Counted from the stretch's first letter, positions 14,796-23,466 are shown. The stretch: 41,276 nucleotides of DNA from Bacteroidota bacterium (GCA_030706685.1 JAUZOA010000043.1:1-41276); one strand, 5' to 3'. Notes: a model not told the origin generated them from the sequence alone. Program-made: numbers and translations.

Positions 14796-16052
14796 CTACT
14801 TCAATTTTTTCAGGGCTTCTGCCAGTTTCCCGATCATTTCATTTATTTCTTCTTTTTTACAGGTACCTACGCTCAAACGATACCAGGGTGAACTACGGTC
14901 AGTTCCAAAAGCATAGAAGGGAACAACTGCCAGCTTTGCCTCATTCAATACATAGGCTGTTACATCGCTTTGGTTTTCCAGTATCCTTCCTTCCGGAGTT
15001 TCCTTCCCGGCAAGGTCAATCTTTATAGTAAGGTAGATGGCTGCTTCAGGACTAATAGCATCAACAGGAAGTCCTTCTTTTTTCAACTGCATAAAACCAC
15101 TGTAGATGCCATGCAATCTGTCTTCTATTTCTTTTTTGAAGCGGGATAAATATTTTTTAATCCCGTCGCTGTTGTGGAGATAACGGGCTACTGCTTTCTG
15201 CTCTGCCATGGGCGCCCAGGCACCAAGATGCGTGAGGATCGCTTTCATTTTACCGATGACTGCCGGGGGCCCAAGACTCCAGCCTACCCTTACACCGGTA
15301 GCGGCAAACACTTTACTGATCGCATCTATGAAGATTGTGTAATTGCGCATTGCGGGTCTCAACGACACCGGGTTGTAGTGCTGAATATTTCCGTAGGTAA
15401 GATGCCAGTACATCTGGTCATACATGATGTATAATTTCTTTTCATTGTCGCCCCTTCGTTTATTTTCTTCCAGCACCAGGTCGCAGATGGCTTCAAGGTC
15501 ATGTTTTTTGAAAGTAGTGCCGGTAGGGTTTTGCGGTGAACATAAAGAAATCAGCGCGGCCTCTTTGATATGAGGCAGGATATCGGCGGCAGTCGGCATA
15601 AAATTATTTTCAGCTTTAGCCTCGATAACGATATGTTCGCCTCCGACAAAATGAGTATAATGATTATTATTCCAGCTTGGCACGGCATAAATGATCTTAT
15701 CGCCTTTATCACATATAGCACGAAATACGGCATAGATCAAAGGACGTCCGCCGGAGGCTACTAATATTTCATTAGTGCCATAATCCAGCGCTTCATTGTC
15801 TTTAATAAAAGAAAGAATAGCTTCACGGAGGTCAAGATTACCTTCTGCTGCCGGGTAATTAGTAAAATGCCTGCGGTAGGCTTCCACTATTTCATCTTCC
15901 AGGTCCTTGGGTATGGGAAAAATGGAAGGGTCAAAGTCGCCCACGGTAAAGTTATAGATGCGTTCACCCTGGCGGATTTTTTCCCTTATTTCCCCTCCCA
16001 GTTTTACGATTTCAGAACCAATCAATGTTTCAGATAGGTGTGACAGTTTCAT
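14796..16052 (-). CDS. PLP-dependent aminotransferase, class I/II
   Basis: A fold-type I aminotransferase of 418 residues, starting at the ATG at 16052 (MKLSHLSETLIGSEIVKL). An upstream ATG at 16097 would span the promoter. Family features in order: YNFTVGDFDPSIFP near the N-terminus, NYPAAEGNLDLREAI, VASGGRPLIYAVFRAI, SLCSPQNPTGTTFK (PLP-binding Asn/Pro region), MYDQMYWHLTYG, the PLP lysine in IDAISKVFAATGVRVGW, and a C-terminal YRLSVGTCKKEEI with the carboxylate-binding Arg. The substrate is uncertain; aspartate or a broad-specificity aminotransferase is likely. It is transcribed alone from its own promoter (16068-16097). Confidence 0.9.
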   Translation of the reverse strand: MKLSHLSETLIGSEIVKLGGEIREKIRQGERIYNFTVGDFDPSIFPIPKDLEDEIVEAYRRHFTNYPAAEGNLDLREAILSFIKDNEALDYGTNEILVASGGRPLIYAVFRAICDKGDKIIYAVPSWNNNHYTHFVGGEHIVIEAKAENNFMPTAADILPHIKEAALISLCSPQNPTGTTFKKHDLEAICDLVLEENKRRGDNEKKLYIMYDQMYWHLTYGNIQHYNPVSLRPAMRNYTIFIDAISKVFAATGVRVGWSLGPPAVIGKMKAILTHLGAWAPMAEQKAVARYLHNSDGIKKYLSRFKKEIEDRLHGIYSGFMQLKKEGLPVDAISPEAAIYLTIKIDLAGKETPEGRILENQSDVTAYVLNEAKLAVVPFYAFGTDRSSPWYRLSVGTCKKEEINEMIGKLAEALKKLK

Positions 16053-16067
16053 TGCCGGTTTTTGGGA

Positions 16068-16097
16068 CAAAAATAAATGGATTAAAGCAGACAACAA
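16068..16097 (-). promoter_or_regulatory. Promoter of the aminotransferase
   Basis: On the minus strand, TTG (16095-16097) and TATTTTTG (16068-16075) are separated by 19 bases. The box ends 15 bases before the chosen ATG at 16052 and argues against the longer upstream start. Confidence 0.65.
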
Positions 16098-16135
16098 GAG
16101 GTGCAGCTATAGCAAAACACTTTTATTACATGAAA

Positions 16136-16171
16136 TAAAAAAATAGCCACCCAAATGGTGACCATTTTTTT
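16136..16171 (-). terminator. Bidirectional A/T-flanked hairpin after the His-rich protein gene
   Basis: CACC pairs with GGTG around a 5-base loop. The stem is extended by wobble and A-T pairs, with A-runs and T-runs on either side. It lies between the stop of the His-rich gene and the aminotransferase promoter on the same strand, a natural place for termination. Confidence 0.55.
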
Positions 16172-16197
16172 GTTTCTATCCTGGTGTTAGTAAGCTA

Positions 16198-16701
16198 TTA
16201 ATGGTGATGATGGCCGTGATCCCTGTCAATATCGTGCCGATCGTGATCTCTGCCTTTTCCATTATCATGGCCGGCATTATATCCCGGATGACCCCTGACA
16301 ACATAATATTTTGGGTCATCGCTGTTACGGATTATTGCCTGAGAATGATTACCTCTGTACCCGGCATATCTTTCCCTATCGGCTCTGAAATGCCGGTAAG
16401 GCCTGGGTTCATTAACAACAACTTTATAGCCGTTGTACAGGTCATAATTCCTGCACCTGGGCGGTAATGAGCTGGAATATATCCACCTGCCATCGGACAG
16501 ATAAATAAACTGGCGGGTAGGAACATAATAATAGGTTTCAATGTCAGGCAGGTAATAATATTCCGCATAATCGTACCCTGCAGGTCCCCATACTGGTTGT
16601 GATCCGATATTAAAATTGACATGCACACGAACCTGCGACTTCGCATCATTAAATACTATTGCGGACAAAAATACTCCTGCGCAAATGATCATCTTTTTCA
16701 T
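16198..16701 (-). CDS. Secreted aromatic- and His-rich protein of unknown function
   Basis: A 167-residue exported protein with a signal peptide (MKKMIICAGVFLSAIVF, cleaved near AKSQ). The middle is rich in Tyr and Trp (PVWGPAGYDYAEYYYLPD, then YYYVPTRQFIYLSDGRWIY and CRNYDLYNGYKVVVNEP), a pattern I have seen in uncharacterised Bacteroidota periplasmic or surface proteins. The C-terminus from about 140 is an unusual run of His, Asp, Gly and Arg ending DHGHHHH. Metal binding (Ni, Zn or Cu) by this tail is a reasonable inference. No partner gene is obvious. A near-consensus box TATACTTG lies shortly upstream. Confidence 0.75.
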   Translation of the reverse strand: MKKMIICAGVFLSAIVFNDAKSQVRVHVNFNIGSQPVWGPAGYDYAEYYYLPDIETYYYVPTRQFIYLSDGRWIYSSSLPPRCRNYDLYNGYKVVVNEPRPYRHFRADRERYAGYRGNHSQAIIRNSDDPKYYVVRGHPGYNAGHDNGKGRDHDRHDIDRDHGHHHH

Positions 16702-16927
16702 ACACTTAAAATTTGATTCAAGTATACTTTTTCAAAGACGGTGCCAAAAGGGGCGAATACGCTGAATAGTGTTTTTCCACATTCAGTAATAACCGAAAAG
16801 AGGCAAAGTGAAAGGGGTGAATAAAAGAGATGTTAAAATGGTAGAATGGGGATATCGCTGCGAATAGTTATATCATGTCAAATATATTTTATTCAATACT
16901 TTTCTTATCGGGGGTATGTACGAGAAA

Positions 16928-17557
16928 TTAATTATCCTTTTTTATTTTACCCTCTTCAGTATATTTTTTTTCGATATCCTTTGCTTTTTCAAAATCCAGG
17001 ATCACACCATTGATACAATACCGCAATCCCGTTGGCGGAGGGCCATCATTAAAGACATGTCCGAGGTGAGCTTTGCATCTGCCACATTGCACTTCGGTTC
17101 TTATCATGCCGTGAGAGTGATCGGGGGTATTAATAATACTTGTTTCACTGATGGGTTTATAGAAGCTTGGCCAACCGCAACCGCTTTCAAATTTTGTGTC
17201 ACTTTGAAAAAGAGGGTTGCCGCAGGCGGCACAATAATAGGTTCCTCTTTCATGAAAATTTTCAAATTGGCTGGTCCAGGGTCTTTCAGTTCCTTTTTGT
17301 CTTGCTATGTAATAAACGTCTTTTGGCAAAAGCTTTTTCCATTCTTCTTCACTAATATTCACTTTTGATGTATCGGTGGTAGAATAGATGAGATTGCCTT
17401 TTTTGGACTGGTCAGAGCCCTCTTTTGCAGGGCTATGCTCTTTTTGTTTGTTGTCCATATTTATTGAATTATTTTTTAATGAACTGCTTTGCGAATTAGT
17501 GCATTGTTGCAATATAGCTGCCAATAATAGTACCGGGATAGTACGGATCATTCTCAT
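16928..17557 (-). CDS. msrB: Peptide-methionine (R)-S-oxide reductase, exported lipoprotein form
   Basis: MsrB reduces methionine-R-sulfoxide in proteins. The 209-residue product has an N-terminal hydrophobic signal ending in ILQQC (Cys19), a possible lipidation site although QQ at -2/-1 is atypical for a lipobox. A polar linker runs to about residue 65. The MsrB domain (about 68-195) has both zinc CxxC pairs (YYCAACG and QCGRCKAHLGH), the substrate loop SGCGWPSFYKPI and the catalytic Cys in RYCINGVILDF. Export implies repair of oxidised envelope proteins, supplied with electrons by an unknown periplasmic system. It is divergent from adk, with a TAnnTTTG box at 17572-17579. Confidence 0.93.
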   Translation of the reverse strand: MRMIRTIPVLLLAAILQQCTNSQSSSLKNNSINMDNKQKEHSPAKEGSDQSKKGNLIYSTTDTSKVNISEEEWKKLLPKDVYYIARQKGTERPWTSQFENFHERGTYYCAACGNPLFQSDTKFESGCGWPSFYKPISETSIINTPDHSHGMIRTEVQCGRCKAHLGHVFNDGPPPTGLRYCINGVILDFEKAKDIEKKYTEEGKIKKDN

Positions 17558-17571
17558 CTTGTTTAGATTAA

Positions 17572-17579
17572 CAAATTTA
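17572..17579 (-). promoter_or_regulatory. TAnnTTTG box of msrB
   Basis: TAAATTTG on the minus strand, 14 bases before the ATG at 17557. No TTG is found at the usual spacing. Confidence 0.5.
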
Positions 17580-17717
17580 CGGTAACAAGGTTTGGCCGGT
17601 TTGTCGCGCAGTTGTCAGTCCTGTTTCTTTAACATTTTGGCTAAAGCCCGCCGGGACTGTATGTCAGGAATTCCAATTAAAAGTCAATTCGGCAAAGATT
17701 ATTTAAGGTCTGTACGT

Positions 17718-17725
17718 TATATTTG
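17718..17725 (+). promoter_or_regulatory. TAnnTTTG box of adk
   Basis: TATATTTG on the plus strand, 26 bases before the adk ATG at 17752. No TTG is found at the usual spacing. Confidence 0.5.
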
Positions 17726-17751
17726 TTTTTCACCAAGGTTAGCCAGCATTT

Positions 17752-18330
17752 ATGTTTAACTTGATCCTTTTTGGTCCCCCGGGAAGCGGCAAAGGAACCC
17801 AATCCGAAAAATTAGTAGAGAAATACGGACTGGTTCATCTTTCTACCGGCAACTTATTGCGGGAAGAAATTGCCAATAAAACTCCTTTGGGCATGGAAGC
17901 CAAAAATTTTATGGACAAGGGGCAGCTTGTGCCTGACGAAGTGGTCATTGGCATGATTGACAATTGCCTCGATCATCATAAAGATGCCAAAGGTTTTTTG
18001 TTTGATGGTTTTCCCAGGACCGCGGCACAGGCGGAGGCATTGGATAAATTACTCCTGTTAAAAAATACTTCGATAGCCGCTGTATTGGCATTGGAGGTAA
18101 CTGAAGAGGAATTGGTAAAAAGATTACTTAACCGGGGCAAAACATCCGGGAGAAGTGACGACACCGATGAATCGGTGATCAGGAAACGGTTTGCTGTTTA
18201 TATCAACGAGACCGAGCCCGTTGCCGGGCATTATAAAAAAGAAAAGAAATTTCAAACAATAAAGGGGGAGGGATCGGTAGATGATATTTTCGATTCCCTC
18301 AGCGCCGTGATTGATAAAAAAATGAAATAA
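17752..18330 (+). CDS. adk: Adenylate kinase
   Basis: Adenylate kinase interconverts AMP + ATP and 2 ADP. The 192-residue cytoplasmic enzyme has the P-loop GPPGSGKGT (8-16), the AMP-binding region LSTGNLLREEI, VPDEVVIGMI and FLFDGFPRTAAQAE. A short LID (RLLNRGKTSGRSDDTDE) has no zinc-binding cysteines, as in other short-form adenylate kinases. Length and motif order are normal. A hairpin followed by T4 (18349-18366) lies just after the stop. Confidence 0.97.
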   Translation: MFNLILFGPPGSGKGTQSEKLVEKYGLVHLSTGNLLREEIANKTPLGMEAKNFMDKGQLVPDEVVIGMIDNCLDHHKDAKGFLFDGFPRTAAQAEALDKLLLLKNTSIAAVLALEVTEEELVKRLLNRGKTSGRSDDTDESVIRKRFAVYINETEPVAGHYKKEKKFQTIKGEGSVDDIFDSLSAVIDKKMK

Positions 18331-18348
18331 GAGGCGAAAGCCGCTTGC

Positions 18349-18366
18349 CGGGAGTCTTCCCGTTTT
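18349..18366 (+). terminator. Short intrinsic terminator after adk
   Basis: CGGGA (18349-18353) and TCCCG (18358-18362), loop GTCT, followed by TTTT. The stem is short, but its position 19 bases after the adk stop and before DUF1569 fits termination. Confidence 0.5.
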
Positions 18367-18395
18367 CGTAAACTTGCAAAACTTTTGCTTCCCGG

Positions 18396-18875
18396 ATGAA
18401 TTTTGAAAAAGAAAATTTTCTTCGCACTAAGTTAATACGCTATATGCAGCAATTGAACCCGTCCACTCCTCCCAGGTGGGGTAAGATGAGCGTACAGCAA
18501 ATGATAGAACATTATTCGGGAGATGCTGTTCGCACTGCAAGCGGTCGTTTGAAAATAGAGAAGATCATTACTCCGCCGGAAAAACTGGGACTGATGAGAG
18601 AGTTTATGATGAGCGATAAGCCATTTAAGGAAAATACCAAAAACGCTTTGCTGGGAGAAGAGCCGTCCCCGGTACGGTTTAATACCGTGCAAGCAGCTAT
18701 TGGCGCCCTTCAACAGGAACTAATATATTTCTTCGGAGCTTTTGCCAGGGATCCGGAACTGGTTACACGCAACCCCTTTTTTGGCGATTTGAACTTTGAA
18801 CAAAATGTCCAGCTTTTATACAAACATGCCCTTCATCATTTGCGGCAATTTGGAGTAGAACCAATGAATACCTAG
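18396..18875 (+). CDS. DUF1569 family protein (DinB-like helical fold)
   Basis: A 159-residue cytoplasmic protein. Motifs fit DUF1569: PRWGKMSVQQMIEHYSGDAV near residues 26-45 (a conserved histidine in MxxH), a central TPPEKLGLMREFMM, and a C-terminal LLYKHALHHLRQFGV with further histidines. DUF1569 is related to DinB/DfsB four-helix proteins that often bind metal through three histidines; the activity is unknown. Its TAG stop shares the bases CTAG with the stop of the convergent lipoprotein gene, so there is no terminator space between them. Confidence 0.8.
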   Translation: MNFEKENFLRTKLIRYMQQLNPSTPPRWGKMSVQQMIEHYSGDAVRTASGRLKIEKIITPPEKLGLMREFMMSDKPFKENTKNALLGEEPSPVRFNTVQAAIGALQQELIYFFGAFARDPELVTRNPFFGDLNFEQNVQLLYKHALHHLRQFGVEPMNT

Positions 18876-19342
18876 AATTTTGATTTTATTACTGAGTCGG
18901 CTTTTTGCAAACTTCCAAGGATCGCTTCTTTTACTTTGCCCACCTTTATTTTTTCTTCCGTAAGATATTTTATCCTTTGTTCCAGGTTGTTTTTCGCGGA
19001 ATCGAAATTGAATTCTTCCATCCATTTATCCATGGCAAGAGAAGCATTATCAAGATGGCTTATGAGCGAGTCTAATTTTATTTTATAAGGCTTTGCGGCT
19101 TCCCGGGCTTTTGCCGGCAATTTGTTGATAGAATCAATTAATCGTTCTGCTTCTTTTTTTGCTCTTGAGATCAGTCTCGTTTTGGCCATTCCGGCATCAT
19201 GTCCTGCTATTACCTGGTCCTGGAGGCTATCCGCCATTGCTTTTTGACTATCGCTGCCTTCTTTTGGTTTAATACCCGAATTATTGCACGCGCCAAGCGC
19301 CATCAATAAAAATGCCGGTAGAATGAGATAAATGGGTTTCAT
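18872..19342 (-). CDS. Helical lipoprotein of unknown function
   Basis: A 156-residue product starting at ATG 19342 (MKPIYLILPAFLLMALGAC). A start ten codons upstream is possible but adds a polar stretch before the signal. The lipobox ALGAC places lipidated Cys at 19. The mature region is almost wholly helical and charged, with coiled-coil character (AKKEAERLIDSINKLPAKA, then LEQRIKYLTEEKIKVGKVK). Similar Bacteroidota lipoproteins are often labelled viral A-type inclusion protein, which is not a functional assignment. It follows the 130-residue exported protein by 13 bases and probably shares its transcript. Its stop overlaps that of DUF1569. Confidence 0.75.
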   Translation of the reverse strand: MKPIYLILPAFLLMALGACNNSGIKPKEGSDSQKAMADSLQDQVIAGHDAGMAKTRLISRAKKEAERLIDSINKLPAKAREAAKPYKIKLDSLISHLDNASLAMDKWMEEFNFDSAKNNLEQRIKYLTEEKIKVGKVKEAILGSLQKADSVIKSKF

Positions 19343-19355
19343 TGAAACTGTTTTA

Positions 19356-19748
19356 TTAGTGATGCTCTTCATTTTCGCATTTTTCCATTATTTCATGAAA
19401 AATGCTGTGAAGGCCGGATAGTTTTTCTTTGATGATTTTATCGGCAGCCTTTGCTTTTACCAAATCATTCAATTCCCTTGTTCCCCTGACTAATTTTTTC
19501 AGGGAAGCGCTTACTATTTTTTTATCATACCCTTCCGGGGCAGTGGATTTTTCCCAGGTAATGGCCTTTTCCATCATTTCCCGGCTTCGGCTCTTGATCG
19601 GGTCAAGTTTTCCTTCTTCGGAAGGATGAAAGGTCTCCTGCATTATGGTATGAAAATCATTCATTTCTTTCCAGGCCTTTTTCTCTTGCGTGTGACCAGA
19701 AGCGATAAGGGCAAATGTGGCAATAAAGAGGCAAGCGATTCTTTTCAT
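19356..19748 (-). CDS. Small exported helical protein
   Basis: A 130-residue protein with start ATG 19748 (MKRIACLFIATFALIASG), chosen because a typical signal peptide begins there and a TAnnTTTG box lies 20 bases upstream. The longer frame to 19850 has no start support. After cleavage near HTQ, the mature part is helical and rich in Lys, Glu and Met (EMNDFHTIMQETFHPSEEG, KSREMMEKAITW-like segment, ending ENEEHH). Conserved-looking His residues around FHTIMQETFHP and the HH terminus might bind metal, but this is speculation. I do not recognise a named family. It forms a two-gene unit with the lipoprotein downstream. Confidence 0.7.
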   Translation of the reverse strand: MKRIACLFIATFALIASGHTQEKKAWKEMNDFHTIMQETFHPSEEGKLDPIKSRSREMMEKAITWEKSTAPEGYDKKIVSASLKKLVRGTRELNDLVKAKAADKIIKEKLSGLHSIFHEIMEKCENEEHH

Positions 19749-19768
19749 ATAAATCTTATTGATCGTTG

Positions 19769-19776
19769 CAAAGATA
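19769..19776 (-). promoter_or_regulatory. TAnnTTTG box of the two-gene envelope protein unit
   Basis: TATCTTTG on the minus strand, 20 bases before the ATG at 19748. It supports the shorter start. Confidence 0.5.
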
Positions 19777-19984
19777 ACTACCGGGAAAGTATTAACAGGT
19801 AACAAAAATCGAAGTCGGCCGCCGGGTATTTCAAATACATTTTCCCGCAACGCAAAGAACGAATACCGGACCTATACGTTGCACTTTTGGGTCGTTGCGG
19901 GATTTATTTGACTTTTGGAATCAGCTCCTGTTCTTTTCTTGGTTTTTCAGGTAATTTCGCTCATTCCAAATAAGACTTGCTATT

Positions 19985-22036
19985 ATGAACAAACTAGAGA
20001 ATTATGTTACAGGGAAGTGGATTCAGGGTGATGGCGACGGGCAGGTATTATACAATGCAGTAACAGGTGAACCGATAGCTGCAGCCACATCGAAGGGACT
20101 CGACTTTAAAGGTATCCTGGACTATGCAAGAACGACCGGCAATCCCGCTTTGCGTAAAATGACCTTTCATGAAAGAGGCAATATGCTTAAAGCATTGGCG
20201 ATACATTTAAGAAAACATCTTGATGAATTCTACCGGGTCAGTTACCAGACAGGAGCTACCAAAGCAGATAGTTGGATAGATATAGAAGGCGGAATCGGCA
20301 ATCTTTTTGCCAATGCATCTCTCCGAAGAAAATTCCCTGATGAATCATTTTGTATAGACGGTGAATCGCACAACCTGGGAAAAGCGAATAGTTTCATGGC
20401 AACGCATATTCTTGTACCGAAAGAGGGGGTGGCCATTCATATTAATGCATATAATTTCCCGGTTTGGGGAATGCTGGAAAAAATCGCGGTGAACCTGCTT
20501 GCCGGTGTTCCCGCGGTTGTAAAACCTGCTACGGTTACTTCCTATTTAACGGAAGCAGTAGTGAAAGAAATAGCAGCCAGCGGAATTTTACCAGGTGGGG
20601 CTTTGCAATTAATCTGCGGCAGTGCGGGCGATATACTGGATCATGTTACTTCGCAGGATGTGATAACTTTTACAGGATCGGCTTCTACCGGCCTGAAATT
20701 AAAATCTCACCCGGTGATATTAAAAGAATCGGTCCCTTTTAATATGGAAGCAGATTCATTAAACTGTATTGTATTGGGGGAAGATACAAGACCAGGCCAA
20801 CCCGCGTGGGATATTTTTATTAAAGAGGTCAGAAAAGAGATGACTGTAAAGGCGGGACAGAAATGTACAGCTATTCGCCGCATATTTGTTCCTGTGAATA
20901 AAATGGAGGATGTATGGAAGGCAATTGCCACGTCTCTTTCACAAACAACAATCGGTAATCCACTGAATGAAAAAGTAAGAATGGGTTCATTGGCGGGAGA
21001 AGAACAGAGGTCGGAGGTCAGAAGCCAGGTACAAAAACTCCTTGCTTCTTCACAAATCATTTATGGTTCGCTGGAAAGTGTAGAGGTAGTAGATGCAGAT
21101 TCAAAGAAAGGAGCATTTATGTCGCCCGTTTTGCTGATGAATGATAAACCATTTTCATCAACAGCGGTGCATGAAATAGAAGCCTTTGGTCCTGTCAGTA
21201 CTATTATGCCTTATAAGAATATGGATGAGGCCATTGAGTTGAGTAAGAAAGGGAAGGGAAGTTTATGTTCCTCTATTGTGACGGGGGATAATAAAATAGC
21301 GAAGCAATATGTACTTGGCGCTGCTACCCATCACGGTAGGATATTAGTGTTGAATGAAGAGTGTGCCAAAGAAAGTACAGGGCACGGTTCACCCCTGCCA
21401 TTGCTGGTACATGGTGGTCCCGGGCGGGCAGGCGGGGGAGAAGAAATGGGTGGTATCCGCGGAGTGAAACATTATATGCAAAGAGTAGCTGTTCAAAGTT
21501 CGCCAACAACCATAACAGCGATTACCAATGTTTACCAGCAAAATGCAAGGGGAAGGGATCCCGGTAAGCATCCTTTCAAAAAATATTTTGAAGAACTGGA
21601 AATTGGCGACCAGATCATCACGGAAAAGAGAGTGATTACTTCAGAAGATATAGACAGGTTTGCCGACCTGAGCGGGGATCATTTTTATGCACATCTCAGG
21701 AATACTGATTTTGCAGGTACTATGTTTGAGCGGCAAGTAGCGCATGGTTATTTTATTATCAGCGCTGCTGCCGGGTTGTTTGTAGACAGCTATGAAAAGA
21801 ATCCCGTCCTGCTAAACTATGGTATAGACGAACTTCGTTTTACCAAACCCGTATACCCGGGCGCTGAAATCTATATCCGTTTTACCTGTAAAGAAAAGCT
21901 GCCGCAAGACCCGAAAGATGAAAATGATATTCCGAAAGGAATTGTAAAATGGCTGGTAGAAATATTGGATGGAACAGAAGAACCGGTAGTAGGGGTAGCG
22001 ACAATATTAACAATGGTAAAAAAAAGAAAAAATTAA
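19985..22036 (+). CDS. paaZ: Bifunctional oxepin-CoA hydrolase / semialdehyde dehydrogenase PaaZ
   Basis: PaaZ opens the oxepin-CoA ring and oxidises the resulting aldehyde in aerobic phenylacetate breakdown. The 683-residue protein has an ALDH domain (1 to about 520) with Glu255 in FNMEADSLN and Cys294 in [10 protein letters not shown], matching the catalytic pair of E. coli PaaZ within one residue. A C-terminal MaoC-like hydratase domain (about 535-680) has SGDHFYAH, with Asp565 and His570 as the expected catalytic dyad. Length equals the family norm. No paaABCDE, paaK or paaJ genes are nearby; only an enoyl-CoA hydratase follows, 5 bases downstream. The rest of the pathway must be elsewhere, or PaaZ serves another route. 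Confidence 0.93.
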   Translation: MNKLENYVTGKWIQGDGDGQVLYNAVTGEPIAAATSKGLDFKGILDYARTTGNPALRKMTFHERGNMLKALAIHLRKHLDEFYRVSYQTGATKADSWIDIEGGIGNLFANASLRRKFPDESFCIDGESHNLGKANSFMATHILVPKEGVAIHINAYNFPVWGMLEKIAVNLLAGVPAVVKPATVTSYLTEAVVKEIAASGILPGGALQLICGSAGDILDHVTSQDVITFTGSASTGLKLKSHPVILKESVPFNMEADSLNCIVLGEDTRPGQPAWDIFIKEVRKEMTVKAGQKCTAIRRIFVPVNKMEDVWKAIATSLSQTTIGNPLNEKVRMGSLAGEEQRSEVRSQVQKLLASSQIIYGSLESVEVVDADSKKGAFMSPVLLMNDKPFSSTAVHEIEAFGPVSTIMPYKNMDEAIELSKKGKGSLCSSIVTGDNKIAKQYVLGAATHHGRILVLNEECAKESTGHGSPLPLLVHGGPGRAGGGEEMGGIRGVKHYMQRVAVQSSPTTITAITNVYQQNARGRDPGKHPFKKYFEELEIGDQIITEKRVITSEDIDRFADLSGDHFYAHLRNTDFAGTMFERQVAHGYFIISAAAGLFVDSYEKNPVLLNYGIDELRFTKPVYPGAEIYIRFTCKEKLPQDPKDENDIPKGIVKWLVEILDGTEEPVVGVATILTMVKKRKN

Positions 22037-22041
22037 ATATC

Positions 22042-22812
22042 ATGCTAACAGAAGTTAAAGAGGGGTATGTAAAATCTGAATTTCATAATGGTATCACGAC
22101 TATTGAATTTTTCCATCCTCAAAGCAATTCATTGCCTGCCAGGATACTGGAAGAATTAATGACTGTGATTCATGGCGCGGGGAATGATGCGGATACAAAA
22201 GTTATCATTCTTCGCTCTGCAGGCGAAAAAACGTTTTGTGCCGGCGCCTCGTTTGATGAATTGATAGCTATTAAAAATGAAGAGCAGGGCTTACAATTCT
22301 TCAGCGGGTTTGCTCATGTGATCAATGCCATGCGGGTATCACCCAAATTCATTATCGGGCGTATACAGGGGAAATGTGTAGGTGGAGGTGTAGGCCTGGC
22401 TGCTGCGGTTGATTATGCCATTGCAACAGAGGGGGCGGAAATAAAATTAAGTGAATTAGCTATGGGAATCGGTCCCTTTGTAGTGGGCCCGGCCGTGGAA
22501 AGAAAGATTGGGAACTCTGCATATTCACAGTTAGCCATTGATGCTACCATGTGGCGCAACGCTGATTGGGCGAGAAAGAGAGGATTATTTGCTGAAGTCC
22601 ATTCTCATGTGGATGGTATGGATGAGTCGGTGGCCAGGCTTTCAGAGTTGCTCGCTCAGTCAAGTCCCGTCGCCATGGCAGAAATGAAAAAAATATTCTG
22701 GAAAGGAACAGAACATTGGGATAAACTGCTGATCGAAAGAGCAGCCATCAGCGGAAGATTGGTGCTGAGTGATTTTACAAGAAAAGCCATTGAAAAATTT
22801 AAGAAGAAATGA
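22042..22812 (+). CDS. Enoyl-CoA hydratase/isomerase family protein
   Basis: A 256-residue crotonase-fold protein; the start is ATG 22042, five bases after the paaZ stop. The frame is open further upstream but overlaps paaZ. The oxyanion-hole segment is TFCAGASFDELIAIK and the second is IQGKCVGGGVGLAAAVDYAI. A catalytic-type Glu follows in IKLSELAMGIGPFVVGPA. Tight coupling to paaZ suggests a role in phenylacetyl-CoA breakdown, such as PaaF-like hydration or PaaG-like isomerisation, but the sequence alone does not say which. Its stop overlaps the next start (ATGA at 22809-22812). Confidence 0.88.
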   Translation: MLTEVKEGYVKSEFHNGITTIEFFHPQSNSLPARILEELMTVIHGAGNDADTKVIILRSAGEKTFCAGASFDELIAIKNEEQGLQFFSGFAHVINAMRVSPKFIIGRIQGKCVGGGVGLAAAVDYAIATEGAEIKLSELAMGIGPFVVGPAVERKIGNSAYSQLAIDATMWRNADWARKRGLFAEVHSHVDGMDESVARLSELLAQSSPVAMAEMKKIFWKGTEHWDKLLIERAAISGRLVLSDFTRKAIEKFKKK

Positions 22813-23447
22813 TCCGGCAATTCAGTGAGAAAGATTTTAAGAGCATCTGTGATAAGCTTTCTAAGATAGACAAGGATCTAAGGCTGATTATAAAAACTCA
22901 TGGGCACCCGCCAATGTGGACCCGGCCTGCGACCTTTCAAACATTAGTACTTTTCATTCTTGAACAACAGGTTTCGCTGGCTTCCGCCTATGCGGCATTT
23001 AAAAAATTAAAGCAGAAGGTTGGATTTGTAACACCAGGCAAAATTCTTAAGTTGACGGATGAAGAATTACGATCATGCTATTTCAGCCGGCAAAAGATTG
23101 TGTATGCCAGATGCCTGGCTAACGCCGTTCAATCCAAACAACTTAGTCTAAGAAAACTATCTTCCGCCACCGAGGATGAAATAAGAATTGAATTAAAAAA
23201 AATAAAAGGTATCGGCGACTGGACGGTAGATGTCTACCTTATGCATGCTCTGCAACGTACCGATCTTTTTCCTTTAGGTGATATTGCCCTGGTAAATAGT
23301 TTGAAAGAAGTAAAACAATTGCCCCATCATATTACCAAAGAAGAAATGCTGGCTATTGCCGAATCCTGGAGACCTTACCGAACCATCGCATCTATGATAC
23401 TATGGCATGCTTATATTCAGAAAAGGGGAATAAAGCTGCAGGGCTAA
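22809..23447 (+). CDS. AlkA-like DNA-3-methyladenine glycosylase (HhH-GPD)
   Basis: A 212-residue base-excision repair glycosylase. The helix-hairpin-helix is LKKIKGIGDWTVDVYLMHAL (about 127-146) and the catalytic Asp lies in FPLGDIALVNSLKEV, as in AlkA. There is no C-terminal Cys4 iron-sulfur motif, which separates it from MutY/Nth. It lacks the N-terminal domain of E. coli AlkA, as do many short AlkA proteins. It overlaps the enoyl-CoA hydratase by 4 bases (ATGA) and is therefore probably translationally coupled, although the metabolic link to PaaZ is unclear. It converges on fabG, with a bidirectional terminator between. Confidence 0.88.
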   Translation: MIRQFSEKDFKSICDKLSKIDKDLRLIIKTHGHPPMWTRPATFQTLVLFILEQQVSLASAYAAFKKLKQKVGFVTPGKILKLTDEELRSCYFSRQKIVYARCLANAVQSKQLSLRKLSSATEDEIRIELKKIKGIGDWTVDVYLMHALQRTDLFPLGDIALVNSLKEVKQLPHHITKEEMLAIAESWRPYRTIASMILWHAYIQKRGIKLQG

Positions 23448-23466
23448 GAGAATAAGCTAAGAGGGC

